Of a DNA stretch of 64,000 nucleotides, positions 1 through 11,572 are shown piece after piece. The notes beneath the pieces were generated by a model. The model was not told where the DNA came from and made no database searches. It saw only the letters and a program-made list of their open reading frames with translations. This DNA is from Siphonodentalium dalli (Eukaryota; Mollusca; Scaphopoda; Gadilida; Siphonodentaliidae), in NCBI GenBank assembly GCA_032622095.1, contig CP136064.1, positions 263,667,863-263,731,862 on the forward strand, read 5' to 3'. Numbering within the stretch: the first letter of the stretch is position 1; every line of letters begins with the position of its first letter. A program made the translations under genes and the position numbers.

Positions 1-177
1 GCATATATAAGATAATGCATTGGCACAGGGCATAACTGTAACTATCACAATGTGGTCAAGGAGCCGGTTCCAATGATATCCATATTTGTATGGTTCTATT
101 GAGACAGACCGAAGATATTTCATGCTGTTGAAGCTTTATTTGGCCGGTTTTGGCCGGTTTGTTGGGTAAAGGGTTAA
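1..177 (-). mobile_element. TTAA-flanked MITE, family 1, cut by window edge
   Basis: The segment ends in TTGTTGGGTAAAGGGTTAA, the terminal inverted repeat of family 1, and matches the right half of the copy at 302-566 almost base for base. It begins inside the right arm of the 69-bp palindrome. TTAA next to a CCCTTT-type terminus is the hallmark of piggyBac-like elements (family knowledge). It has no coding capacity, so it is a non-autonomous derivative. The left end lies outside the window. Confidence 0.7.
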
Positions 178-301
178 ATTTGCATTCCGGTAGTACGTGT
201 ATAACAGTAAGAATGGCTGAGGACGGAGCTGGTTGCCCAGTTGTAATTAAAATTAGACAATCGAACAAGCTGTAGCGTGTAGCCTTTTCGACAGTATAAG
301 T

Positions 302-566
302 TTAACCCTTTACCCAACAGAAGGGCCCTGTGCCAATGCATTCTCTTATATATGCGAGTCGACCATAGGTCGCCTCGCATATATAAGAGAATGCATTGGC
401 CTAACACATTGGCACAGGGCATAACTGTAACTATCACAATGTGGTGAAGGAGCCGGTTCCAATGATATCCATATTTGTATGGTTCTATTGAGACAGACCG
501 AAGATATTTTAGGCTGTTGAAGCTTTATTTGGCCGGATTTGGCCGGTTTGTTGGATAAAGGGTTAA
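302..566 (-). mobile_element. TTAA-flanked MITE, family 1
   Basis: The left end TTAACCCTTTACCCAACA and the right end TTGGATAAAGGGTTAA are inverted repeats, each including TTAA. The interior carries one 69-bp palindrome and then about 150 bp shared with the copies at 1-177, 51,910-52,309 and 60,589-60,954. Next to the two long copies it lacks the AT-rich spacer and the second palindrome, so it looks internally deleted. Its structure suggests a piggyBac-type MITE; no transposase is present. Confidence 0.75.
332..400. repeat. 69-bp palindrome, copy 1
   Basis: Arms starting GCCAATGCATTCTCTTATAT pair with their reverse complement at the other end. The centre, GCGAGTCGACCATAGGTCG followed by CCTCGC, is itself nearly self-complementary, so almost the whole 69 bp can form one hairpin or cruciform. 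The same sequence recurs at 16,316, 22,175, 31,303, 52,063, 52,211 and 60,856, with a shortened copy at 60,741. Confidence 0.9.
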
Positions 567-1070
567 TTAGAACTGTTGGTTGTGTTGTGTATGTTTATGC
601 CCAGGAATGGAATCGGTTTTAGGCTGTTGGTATGGGTGGAGATCCGTAGACACCGAATGATGTTGAAGTGGGCGGTTCCTTGTAGATATACGTGCTATCT
701 GACTGACCGACACGATTGATCCTAACTATCTGGAAATTAAACTTAGCAAATAAACGAAAAGTGAGATAAGTTCCACGTCAAACCGATTGGTATTAGATAT
801 GGAGCCACGCTGAAATTTCACTTTTATTCCCCTATTAATGGGTTTTCCGAATCTAAAGAGCATTTCGTGATTATATCATTTATTAAATGTCACAGTTAAT
901 CTTACTATTGATAGAAGTAACATCGTTCCGATGCCCTCCCCCACTACGCTGGCCCTTTGTTGATCAAACTGTAGTGTAATGGCGTTTGTCAACGATGTTC
1001 ATGATTTCGAAATCTGACGACACCCACGGAGTGTTTCACTATGAACTAACAACGCACGAAGAATGTGAGA
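567..1070. other. No gene or repeat recognised
   Basis: I see no long reading frame, no splice-flanked coding segment and no internal repeat. It is single-copy sequence in this window. Confidence 0.5.
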
Positions 1071-1928
1071 GATACCCGTTAAGACCTGTTATACTAGATA
1101 CCCGTTAAGATATGTTAAACTAGATACCCGTTAAGACCTGTTACACTAGATACCCGTTAAGACCTGTTACACTAGATACCCGTTAAGACATGTTACACTA
1201 GATACCCGTTAAGACCTGTTACACTAGATACCCGTTAAGACCTGTTACACTAGATACCCGTTAAGACCTGTTACACTAGATACCCGTTAAGACCTGTTAC
1301 ACTAGATACCCGTTAAGACATGTTACACTAGATACCCGTTAAGACATGTTACACTAGATACCCGTTAAGACCTGTTACACTAGATACCCGTCAAGACATG
1401 TTACACTAGATACCCGTTAAGACCTGTTACACTAGATACCCGTTAAGACATGTTACACTAGATACCCTTTAAGACCTGTTAAACTAGATACCCGTTAAGA
1501 CCTGTTACACTAGATACCCGTTAAGACCTGTTACACTAGATACCCGTTAAGACATGTTACACTAGATACCCGTTAAGACCTGTTACACTAGATACCCGTT
1601 AATACATGTTACACTAGATACCCGTTAAGACCTGTTACACTAGATACCCGTTAATACCTATTACACTAGATACCCGTTAAGACCTGTTACATTAGATACC
1701 CGTTAAGACCTGTTACACTAGATACCCGTTAAGACCTGTTACACTAGATACTCGTTAAGAACTGTTACACTAGATACCCGTTAAGACGTGTTACACTAGA
1801 TACCCGTTAAGACCTGTTACACTAGATACCCGTTAAGACCTGTTACACTTGATACCCGTTAAGACCTGTTACACTAGATACCCGTTAAGACACGTTACAC
1901 TAGATACCCGTTAAGACCTGTTACACCA
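1071..1928. repeat. Minisatellite, 26-bp unit, 33 copies
   Basis: The unit GATACCCGTTAAGACCTGTT plus ACACTA repeats head to tail for 858 bp, exactly 33 units. Variants are mostly single substitutions, such as CCTG/CATG and TAAG/TAAT. There are no unique spacers, so it is not a CRISPR-like array. Confidence 0.97.
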
Positions 1929-2489
1929 GATCATACCATGGATCTCTACTCTGACGAACGCCCTTAGAGATCAAATTCCACCAGTTCAAAACCTGGGAGT
2001 TTTTTTAAGGTTTAAAGTCAAAACAATAACACGGGAAATAAATCTATTTGTTAATGCCAGTTGATTCATAGCTTATTCATCAGGGGTCCGTACTATCACT
2101 TCTCTTACTCGTGTAATTCAGTGACGGAGAACGTGGTCAGTATTATTATCACAGAGAATCTGACAGTGTAGACGACTATGCGTAATTTATCAGTACAGGC
2201 CAAAATCGAGTACTATGAACTCAGTTTGTTTGGAGTGTTCAATGTTGCCCATCGCCTATCAGGTAAAGGGGAATCACTCTATAATTATGCAATTGGATGT
2301 GAGAACTTTTCTTCGTGCAATGAAAGCTTCGGGTTGCACAAGAGTATTTTAATGTGTTCGACTCATTGTCCGAAGATTGTCTATTTTTCACTTTAATTGA
2401 CCATGATAAAATATGTGTATATGAGAAAATAGAAATCAAACCATGGGCCTGATAGATGGTTACTGGGGAAGTTCCTATTGGTGCCGAAG
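1929..2489. other. No gene recognised
   Basis: Only short chance reading frames are present on either strand, and no repeat copy elsewhere in the window matches it. Confidence 0.5.
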
Positions 2490-2855
2490 CATTGAGGTGG
2501 GGGTGTCGAACCACTCCAACTTTGGTTGCATTTGTTGATTTTTGAAAAATTCTGACCCGACATAACATTATTTGGAAATTTTATACAACATTTTATGTTT
2601 AAACTGTTCTCACTTTATTTTCCAGCCATGCAGTGATTAGTGTGGAATTTGTTGTTTTTAGACACACTCTAGCATGTGCATTTCCAACAGTTTAAACGCT
2701 TTAGGTACCAATGGGAAAGTTCCAACCCATTCAAGGAGGGGTGCAAATGGAATTCTGCAAACCTAGGAATTTGGTCTGGTTGAAGGGGGGGGGGGGGGGG
2801 CAACCGCTGCAGTTGGAAATTTTAATATGACCCCCCACCATCTAGCCACGTACCT
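2490..2855. repeat. Diverged dispersed repeat, partner at 41,168-41,503
   Basis: It shares an ordered series of motifs with 41,168-41,503: a GACACAACATTA-like stretch, TTGGAAATTTT, a GGAATTCTG block, a GGTCTGGTT-(A)AGGGGG block, GCAGTTGGA, and the end CCATCTAGCCACGT. A G-tract of about 17 bases lies near 2,787-2,802. The copies are old and gapped, and the element class is unknown. Confidence 0.55.
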
Positions 2856-3413
2856 GAGTGGCAATAATTATTTCCGATTCTGGGAAATTATATTTGCACC
2901 CAAAGGATTGAATTTCTCGAATTATTACGCAATATTCCCATATGTTAGCAATGGTCAATCCAACGACCCCATACCGATTGAGACGTTTTGACTGGTTGCT
3001 CTACTCCATAATTCGAGCATAAGTCGGAAAATCATGAACTGTGGAAGTTTACAAAGCATTCTAATGCACTTAGGCCAATATACCCCCGGAAACACCACAT
3101 ATTTGCGGGGGGTTATTCATTCAATAACCTGTCGCAATGTATAGTCCGGTTCACCGCTTCAATGTTAGATATTCATACGCGCCAATATTGCCGTTAGCTG
3201 AATTCCTAATCTCGGACATGCATGCCCAATCCAGCAGTGCAGCACCGCTCACTGTTCCGTTTCACTCCATGACGTCACCCTTACGCAATACACGCCGGCG
3301 ACGTTACGGAGTAGATTATAGAGTTGGCGCCCTTGCTACTGACTTCCGTTACTAGCTCGTTGCTATATAAACAAACCAGCGATGCCTCTTTTGTCGAAAA
3401 TTGACAGTCAGTA
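2856..3413. other. Intergenic sequence with a weak promoter-like block
   Basis: There is no coding signal beyond chance frames. The GC content rises around 3,200-3,340, just before the CRE/TATA-like block described separately. Confidence 0.4.
3268..3412 (+). promoter_or_regulatory. Candidate core promoter: CRE-like site plus TATA box
   Basis: A CRE-type octamer TGACGTCA lies near 3,270 and TATATAAA at 3,364-3,371. An Inr-like TCAGT lies at 3,408-3,412, about 44 bp from the TATA start, which is longer than the usual 25-31 bp. No convincing reading frame follows; an inverted-repeat element begins at 3,414. The site could be chance or part of a transposon. Confidence 0.2.
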
Positions 3414-3474
3414 CATTCGCCCTGTATACATGTACTTTCAGAAAATACAAAACACCACACCGTTATATTCCACC
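3414..3474 (+). repeat. Diverged copy of the 3,902-4,072 inverted-repeat arm
   Basis: The order ATTCGCC, ATGTAC, TTTC, GAAA, ACAAAACA, CACAC, GTTAT matches the right arm at about 4,024-4,072 with several changes and a small insertion. It stands inverted to the left arm at 3,902, so 3,414-3,970 could be an older element bounded by the same termini. Confidence 0.55.
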
Positions 3475-3901
3475 AATGTCAGTGTCTCGATATCATTTTG
3501 ACCAAATTTCTTGACATGAAACCGCGAGACACGGTGTGAAATACAACGCATTGAGTAAACAATTTCCCATTGTTTCAATTCAACTTCAAGTTCAACTTCA
3601 AGTTCGCGATAAAATCAAAACTTCAGTTTGAAAGTGGTAAACATCTGAAAAAGACATCAGGTACATGCAGAAACTAATTGTTGTGCATATTTATTTCTAT
3701 TTGAAGTGGCAATTTTTCATGTTTATCAGCATTTTTAACGATAAGAGCGATGGTAATTGAGGGACTATATTTTATCTAGCGAATTAAATTTAAAATAAAA
3801 AGTCGTGAATTGGTTGAGTGTTTTCTATGGCCGCACATTTCGTTGATAATTACGAGGCATTTGTTTGTCTAAATAACGTTTTAAAGTTCGAAGAGCATTA
3901 G

Positions 3902-4072
3902 AATGGGGATAACAGTGTGGTGTTTTGTGATTTCGGAAAGGTACATGGCGAATATACTGTGGCAAATACCCGTTAATGGGCTCCGGCTCCGCCGTCGCCC
4001 ATTAACTAAATTTGCCACAGTATATTCGCCATGTACCTTTCCGAAATCACAAAACATCACACTGTTATCCCC
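3902..4072. repeat. Foldback repeat with arms of about 80 bp
   Basis: The left arm, GGGATAACAGTGTGGTG followed by TTTTGTGATTTCGGAAAGG and on to CTGTGGCAAAT, is matched in reverse complement by TTTGCCACAGTATATTCGCC through GTTATCCCC. A second stem, GTTAATGGGC with GCCCATTAAC, encloses the loop TCCGGCTCCGCCGTC. The arms differ at only a few positions, so the foldback is young. Confidence 0.9.
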
Positions 4073-4941
4073 TAATTAAGGCCTTGCATGAAATTTGCAA
4101 CTGCAGTGAAAACTGCCATATCGTCTCTATCTGTGGATATCTTTTATTTATAAAAGGCAACTTCTCTCTGGTTTAAAACAGGGTTTGAACCAAGCACAAT
4201 ATCATAACATGCTATTTCGTCATGTGGAAGTTAGCGTACCGATTCACAGATGAGTGCGAAATCGTACACCCAGCGATAATTCTATAGATCACCATTCACA
4301 CTTGGATCACAGCGGTGAAAATCAATAAATCAACCTGGTATACTTAAGTTCCCTAAGTTGGTAAATTATCAGACCATCAAGCGAGTTCTATGTTTTTCCC
4401 CCAAGGTACATCATTCTAGTACTTTAGAATAACAAAAAGATGGATTATTCGGGCACCCCATTCCCTCTAAAAGCAAGTAGTTCGCTCTCTAAATCGATCC
4501 ATGATAATGATAACACATGAGAAGATTAAATTGAATGTTTTTTCCCGATATTGGCTCACCAAAGTAACTGAAAATCATGCGATCTTGAAATGGGACCACC
4601 CTATACTTTGCAGTCGATTATCGAGGAACAAATATCAACAAAGAAAATAACCTCTGCCTTGTTTTTTCAATGTTATAAATTCCCTGTCAGAGGTGGTCAA
4701 AACATCAGAATGTTCCCGGGTTATGTACTGGTTGAATATGATCTCCACGGGCGTTAGCCAGAGTAGAGGTTCATGGCATGATCTACCGTTACACGTGTTT
4801 GACATACCCCATCGGTTCCACATTTCTTGCAAACAGTCCAATAACTTCAAATGAAGATGATACATATGACTAAAGCTCATTGTTTTATTGAACAACACCG
4901 CAGCCCAGTAAACAGTTAACAATAATATACTGTACTTTGTT
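4073..4941. other. No gene recognised
   Basis: The longest frames are under 100 codons, have no domain I recognise and lack splice context. No repeat partner is visible in the window. Confidence 0.45.
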
Positions 4942-5700
4942 CATATTGAGGAGAGGTTTGATGTTATAGAACGTGCTCAATTATGCACAATACCACTGGC
5001 CACAGCGGTCGTGATCGAAAGTTAAAAGAATTAAAGAAGAAATGTTCAAACATGACCAGAGACGGAGTTGAACTGTTGAAGACAGTGTGCGTTGATTAGC
5101 GGAAACGTGTTTGGCCTGCCACCAAAGGTGTGGTGGTCAGGCCAATCTTATCTAAAGATTTTATTTATCTCGTGGCCTAGTTGATCGTATCGACATGCAG
5201 TTGCTACCACATGGTTCTTTTAATTGGATAATGGTGTATCAGGACCATCTAATAACATTATGCATAGTTCGTCCGTTGACATCGAAAAGAGCTTGTGAAG
5301 TTGCGTATCAACTTGGATATATTTCTTCTGTTCGGCGCGCCACACATTTTGCAGTGTGACAATGGTTCAGAAGTCACTGCTAAAATAATGTCTGAATTAA
5401 AGCAGTTTTGGTCAGATTTTGTGGTAGTGCATGGGAAATCCACAGAGTCAATGATCTATTGATCGTGCAAACTATGACATGAAAGACATGCTTGTTGCAT
5501 GGATGAGTGATAACATACCCCGGACTGGACTATGGTGTGCGAAATATGTGAGAGTTCTAGCTAGAACGCAGGCATTAAACAATCACCATAATGCAATATT
5601 GTTTGGAGGCGAAGCCAGGAATGGTTTCACATCTTCATCGCTACCCCATGTGATCCAAAAGTGTCGACGACAATGTGACGGTGCCCATTCCATCTGTTGA
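4942..5700 (+). pseudogene. Integrase (KRBA2/Ginger-like transposon) pseudogene
   Basis: Reading with frame changes gives a continuous match to the integrase of the KRBA2/SCAND3-like (Ginger or gypsy-derived) family. In order I see EERFDVIERAQLCT, TGHSGRDRKLKELKKK, a degraded zinc-binding segment, GVVVRPILSKDF, SRGLVDRIDMQ, FNWIMVYQDHL, VRPLTSKRACEVAYQL, IFLLFGAPHILQCDNGSEV (the second acidic residue of a DDE core) and KDMLVAWMSDN. An in-frame TAG lies at 5,095. Frame breaks occur near 4,985, 5,140, 5,313 and 5,440, and the usual PRHPQSQGSVERAN segment is damaged. The copy is intronless and broken, so it is a dead transposon or retrocopy. No termini or N-terminal domain were found. Confidence 0.8.
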
Positions 5701-7564
5701 CAGAGGACGCGGGGATCAATGAAATATTTTCGGTGCTATATCAGCTGTGGAAAACGGATAATATACGATCGGCTACCATTATGATGTGCTTAGAACATAA
5801 CATGTAATTGCAGTGGATCTAAGAGATGCAAGATCAAGCGATTTCTTTGCTACAAAAGATGTGTTCTGTAGCAGTAGATGTCACTCAAGTACGAATAATT
5901 GAAACAAATGTATTAGTTATATACCGCATACCATTGTGTATTCTGTGTTACTGTATGTTAAAAACATATAATTTCATAAAAAATGTATATCTAATCCTTA
6001 ATATATGTGTATTAACTAGACATTTGGCACTAAAATTCAGTCAGAAGTTTTAGTCATTTGGTCAAAATGACTGGTTTGACAGATTGACTGCAACATATAC
6101 AAAACAAAAAATTACGTAAATGCGCTAACATGCAAACGGAGTCTCGGGATCATATATCATAATAATGGTTAACCAACTGTTGTTTGATTATCACGCGCAC
6201 CGCAGGAGCGACGGATCTTTCTGCAGATTGATCGGCTTAGAGTGCATGAGACTTTATTTTGTCCATTATAGTAATAAATTTGTAGTCGCCAATGCTTCGA
6301 AAAGTTCGCTTCGTAGTTGTGTATACGCAGTACATTAAATATGGAAATGTTCCTCATCTTGTATGAAATCATCACAACAAGACACGCACTTAAATTTCTA
6401 TCTTCTAATGTTACTTGGGGCTGAAGATGTCGCCCCTTCTCTATATCAAGTGAATGGTTACTGATTCTGATTCTGGTGAAAGCTATTCTGTCTTCGATGT
6501 GGTTAAAGTCTATATTATTTATTGAAAATACGATGCCTATTGTATGTATGTTCAAAGAATATGATGTTTTTCACCATTATTGTGGATCTGCGTTTGGTGC
6601 CAGATATCTTACCAGCGAACAGAACAATACGAGTACACCATATAAGTTGTTCGAATTCAAAAACAATACTAAAAGCAATCTCCCAAATAGTATTGATAGT
6701 GGCGGAGATAAACTCGCCATTATTGAGTCGGGACTTCCATTACAAACGTCGACGTATGACCTTTCAAAAGCTTCAACCGCATAGATTTGAGCCGAGTAGC
6801 TAAACTGGGAAGTTGATGTAAAGACTGAACAGAAATTTCAGAGTCAGAAAGCCATTTAAAGGTCTATTATATATAGTTTGATAAGAGTATAGAAGATGCA
6901 TTAGACATTTGTGTTGTAACAATATAGTGCCCTTGATTGCGAGTATGTGACTCCGATTGATACTTTTCCGTCACACATCACCAAAGACACATCAACTGTT
7001 CGGGCTTCGTTGTGCACGCAAGTCGACTCTGGTCTTTCTAAAGCTTCAACCATCACACTGGCATATAACTTCTATTCAAAGCAAGTACAAAGATGTACAT
7101 CATGGCCATTGTCGAGCCGTTGCATCAATCGCTCACGCCAACGTCGGATCGACCTTTCAAAAAACTTTACTGTCAATCTTTGTCGAGAGCCCGATTGTTT
7201 ACCAGTGGCAGAACACAGGGGGTCCGGGAACTTTAATTTGGTCTATTGTGTATTATAAGAAGGGCCAGGGTCGATTATCGGCGATTTAATTTTTAATTTT
7301 CGTAACTTCTTCATCCGATGTTACATTAAATCTTTTCTGATAAATTTCGGGAAGATGGTTTTCAATCCAGCATTCTACAGCTTTTTTTAAAAACCCTGTA
7401 TCATAACTTTATTCTGAGTCTTGTAAGTATGCAAAATATTTTTAGAAAATTTTGTTTTTGGCACAGTTATGACATCTCCAACATAATTCCTCTCAGTCGA
7501 TTTATCATATACGCACTTCCAAACTGAACCTTCTTTTTCGACACATTTAGCGGAGTCCCAATAT
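5701..7564. other. No gene recognised; weak internal repetition
   Basis: Several frames of 75-128 codons overlap on both strands but resemble no family I know. Short variants of GACCTTTCAAAAGCTTCAAC recur near 6,758, 7,033 and 7,155, each following a GTCG-containing stretch. This points to decayed tandem repetition rather than coding sequence. Confidence 0.4.
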
Positions 7565-7969
7565 TTATAATCCTTCTGTGTATTTCTCGAACTGTATTGT
7601 GTCCAATGTCAAAGTAATACATTTTCCTTTGTCTTTAACGTCAAGTTGATACATTCCAGTTAACATACTTGACTTCCTTGCGACCACTTTATTAATTTTC
7701 AGGTTATAGTCCTTAACTACCTCATGTCTGCAATCTGACGGCGCATCTTGATCTTCCCATTCTTCCGGAGATTCCTCATTCAGATCAAATTTCATCTCTA
7801 TTTTATCATTTAGATCAGATTTCAGCTCTTTCTCATCACCATCCATATGCTTATCCATGTCCATCTCCATTTTGATTTTAATGACTATCCCCGAAGTCCA
7901 GATGAAACAGAGCTGAAATTTGATCTGAGTGGGGAATCTCCGGAAGATTTTATGGACAAATTTTTGCAT
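7565..7969 (-). CDS. Hypothetical 134-codon ORF
   Basis: An uninterrupted frame from ATG to stop encodes a basic N-terminus, an acidic Met/Asp/Lys/Glu-rich middle with two similar segments (LKSDLNDKIEMK and FDLNEES), and a C-terminal part containing MYQLDVKDKGKCITLTLD. I recognise no domain. The start overlaps the edge of the dispersed repeat at 7,945. It could be an exon, a transposon remnant or chance. Confidence 0.2.
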   Translation of the reverse strand: MQKFVHKIFRRFPTQIKFQLCFIWTSGIVIKIKMEMDMDKHMDGDEKELKSDLNDKIEMKFDLNEESPEEWEDQDAPSDCRHEVVKDYNLKINKVVARKSSMLTGMYQLDVKDKGKCITLTLDTIQFEKYTEGL

Positions 7970-8482
7970 ATTGCAAGTTCAGTCTCTGGCCGATTCATGG
8001 GTATCAAACTATGTCCGCCGTGAAATTATATATTGTATATAATTAAAGGGGTAATTTATAAATCTCGAATCTGAGTGAGGATTTAGAAATTACCCATTTA
8101 ATTATATACATTATACAAAATATAGTCGGAAGAACCCCTCTATATAGAGATATTGCGGTAGACAGTTTATTGTCGGACTTTATCATTGCGCACTATAATC
8201 GTTTAAGTGAATTTTGTGGGTTTTCTATAAATATTTTTGGCGACAAATTTTTGCATACCCATGAATCGGCCAGAGACTGAACTTGCAACATGCAAAAATT
8301 TGTTCTTACTCCTAGTTTGAGTTTATATAGATTAATATGAAAAGGAGTTTTTTATTACGATTGGACATCGGGGACTTTTCATATTAATCGATATAAACCC
8401 AAACTAGGATATGAAGCCCAAATAACCCCTCTATATAGAGATATTTCAGTAGACAGTTTATTGTCGGAGTTTATCATTGCGT
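7945..8482. repeat. Dispersed repeat R1, left of the giant foldback
   Basis: Several overlapping partial units share TTTTTGCATGTTGCAAG, AGTCTCTGGCCGATTCATGG, ATTACGATTGGACATCGGGG, a palindromic ATTAATCGATATAAACCC stretch, CCCCTCTATATAGAGATAT and GTCGGAGTTTATCATTGCG. Units appear in both orientations. A smaller hairpin of AT-rich arms (ATTAAAGGGGTAATTT with AAATTACCCATTTAAT) lies at about 8,024-8,118. The same family resumes at 13,592, right of the foldback, so the foldback inserted into R1 sequence. Confidence 0.75.
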
Positions 8483-9849
8483 AGTCCGGGAGCTAATAGG
8501 GGTACCCTTGCATCCCACTGGGACTTAACTTCACCCCACATTTTGTTCCTTATTATGTCCTTCGACTGTTAAGCAATGTTAACAAGAAATAAAAGTGGCC
8601 TTTTAGACTCCAGACAAGATGGCATCCATCATGGCCGCCGTTTTTCAGACCAGAACCTAAGTCAGTTTTATGCAAATTATAGCGGGAAAATCTTGTAAAA
8701 TGTATACAAATGTATATATTTTCGTGAAGCTGAGACATAATGACACTTTTTTGGGCCACAATTGAAACTCACCATCCAAGATGGCCGCCAAAATGGCCAC
8801 CGGAAGTTGAAAATATAATTTTTTTTCACAAATATCTTCTAGATCAATTCATGCTGTTTGGAACTGGTTGAGTAATGCAACTTTATTTTGTGTTTTGTAC
8901 ATTAACTGATCATTGGAGCAACGAAATATACAATTATTGGGGTCCTAACCCCTTCCAATCCCTCAAAAATTCGATTTTACAAAATGCGGTATAAAATTTC
9001 ACAAAAAATCACAATTGGGATTCTAGTCATATTTCAACAAGAAATGAACACAACTTTGTAATGTAAGTGAGGCATATCATTAACTATTAATATTCCAAAT
9101 CACTGGAACCACAATTCTTACTTTGGCTCAAAATGGCTGCCAATATGGCCGCCAAAATATGGAAAATGGTAAATATTACACCAGCGTGTCCTGCAATCGC
9201 TTACAAGTTGTGGTTGATGTATAAAATTGGCTATTCTGCATTCTATACATTAAATACTAACATGTCTGATGCACCATGGTTAATTGTTACTATTGTCACC
9301 CCTGACATCGTCAAAAATATTGGACTTTTCTCTCAAAAACTTGACATAAATATTGTCAAAAATTCACTTTTCAGGTTTGGACCATTTTTTCAGGTAAAAT
9401 ATAACTATCTTTGGATTGAAAGGTGTTTATCGTTTTGGTCTATCTTAAATGTGTCACACTACGGTGTTTATAGACTAAATTGCTCAAGATGGCTTCCAAA
9501 ATGGCAACCAAATTTGTAGAATGTTAATATTTTTTACATATATCCCGAACATTCTCTGCATTATCCGAAAAGGTCGCATATTGTGACTCACTTGGTTATT
9601 ATAAATGTTAGTTAATTAACTGACAACTACATGTTTTATTCTGGTTGTCTCAGTTCCGTATGGGGCATGACAAATTCATTTTAAAGTATGCAATTTTGCC
9701 GAGAACCTCTTTTGTGATTTTGGCGACATTTATTGAAAGGAAATGGGCAGAACGTTGATACAGAACTGAGATGGACCATAATCTTTGGCTATTCTGGTCC
9801 ATTATGATAAACAAAATGTCAACAGGATACAGTGTGTATGCCAAGATCA

Positions 9850-11440
9850 TAGCCAGGGAGTTACTCTATGATCATATGTGAGGTGAATAGGTATAAAGGG
9901 AGTTATTGTATGTCATGACTGATGTGAGTGGGTATACAATAGTGACTATATGGTTATGAGTGGGTTGTCCATGGTAAGATGCATCTAGGTATAACGGGAG
10001 AGGTCATGGTCAGGTGTGAGGTCAATCGGTATGCATGGAGTGACTCTATGGTGTATGATTGTGTATATTCAGTACGGGTGCAACCGGTGTACCTGTATGG
10101 TCATTGGTGTGGTGTGTGGATATAGCTACATGGTCATCTATGTGTTGATATATATGGAGTGACTGTAAGGTCATGGGTGGTATGTGCATGTGTTGTCTGT
10201 ATGATCATGGATGGGGTGTGTGGATAAATAGGGAGTGATTTTATGGTTACGGGTAATGTGTACAGGTATACATGTAATGACTGTACGGTCATGATTGAAT
10301 ATGAATACCTGGAGTAAGCTGGATGGACATTATCGAGGGTGTGGGTATATAGGGAGTGTCCATGTGGTAATGGTGGGATGTATATTTATATATCTCGTGG
10401 ATGTATTATCATTTGTGGGTGTATAAGGCTTAGCTGTATTATCATGGATGGCGTGCATGATTATGCGGTGAATTGCTGAATTGTCATGTGTGAGGTGTAT
10501 ATGCAAGTATGGAGTGTTTGAGTGGTCGTGTGTGCGGGTTTTTTGTATATCTGGAAGGGCTGAATGGCCATTAGTGATGTTTACATGTATACATGGAGTG
10601 AATCTATAGTCTAGGGTGGGCTTCATATGTATATCGAGTGGTTATATGACTATGTGTGTCGAATAGGTATACAAGTAGTGACTGTATGGTTAATGGTGAG
10701 ATGAGTACATGTAGGTATACAAGTAGTGACTGTATGGTCACAAATGTAATGAACATCTATACATGGGGTGACTAAATGGTCATGTGTAAGGCGTATGTGT
10801 ATACCTGGTGTTCCTGTTTGGTGAATCGTGGCGGTATGGTCATGTGTAGGTTATACCAGTATACACACGTGTTGCTTTATTGTCATGGGCGACGGATATG
10901 AGTATATAGCGAGTGGCTATATGGCCATGGATGAGGTGCATATGCATACATGGAGTGACCACACTGACATGGATGGGGTGTATTAGTATATCTTGAGTGG
11001 CTATTCGGCTATGGTGTGACAAATAGGGATACAGGGAGTGACATGGCCAATGTTGAGGTGAATATGTATACAAGGATTGACCATGATCATGTATGAATGT
11101 TTTGAATAGGTGCACACGGGGTGACTATATGGCCATAGGTCAGGTGAAGGGGTATACCAGGTGACATGAGTGAGGGTATGTGTATGAAGCGAGTGGCTAT
11201 ATAGCCTTTGGTGAGGTGCATATGTATACCGGAATGACTTTATGGTCATTGTTGTGGTGTTGATGTAGATATTGATTGTCTATTTGACCATGCGTTTGGA
11301 GAATAGGTATACAGTATAGGTATTGTGACGCATGGCTGTGTGATCATCCGTGGTCATGGGTCAGGTGTACATGTATACAGTTGGTCACTATATTGTTATG
11401 TCTGTGGTGTTTATGTATATATGTAATGACTGTGTGCTAA
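9850..11440. repeat. Degenerate minisatellite in left arm of foldback
   Basis: Irregular units of about 40-45 bp are built round GTATAC, GGAGTGACT, ATGGTCATG and GTGAGGTG. The complementary array is at 11,573-12,200 in the right arm. Units are strongly diverged, yet the two arms still pair overall. The frames that run through here translate the repeat and are not genes. Confidence 0.75.
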
Positions 11441-11572
11441 TGGGTGGCTATCGCTTTCCACGCTTAACGCCCCCATCTACATACACATCATCAAGATGGA
11501 TAACTCTCTGACATGACCTCTCTATTGATTAACATACCCTTGAGTTATTGTGGAAAGCGATAGCCACCCAAG

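Noticed and set aside
6476-7289. Overlapping frames of about 100 codons as a small gene pair
   Set aside because: Two phases are open over the same stretch, no family resemblance, and weak internal repetition explains the similarity between segments.
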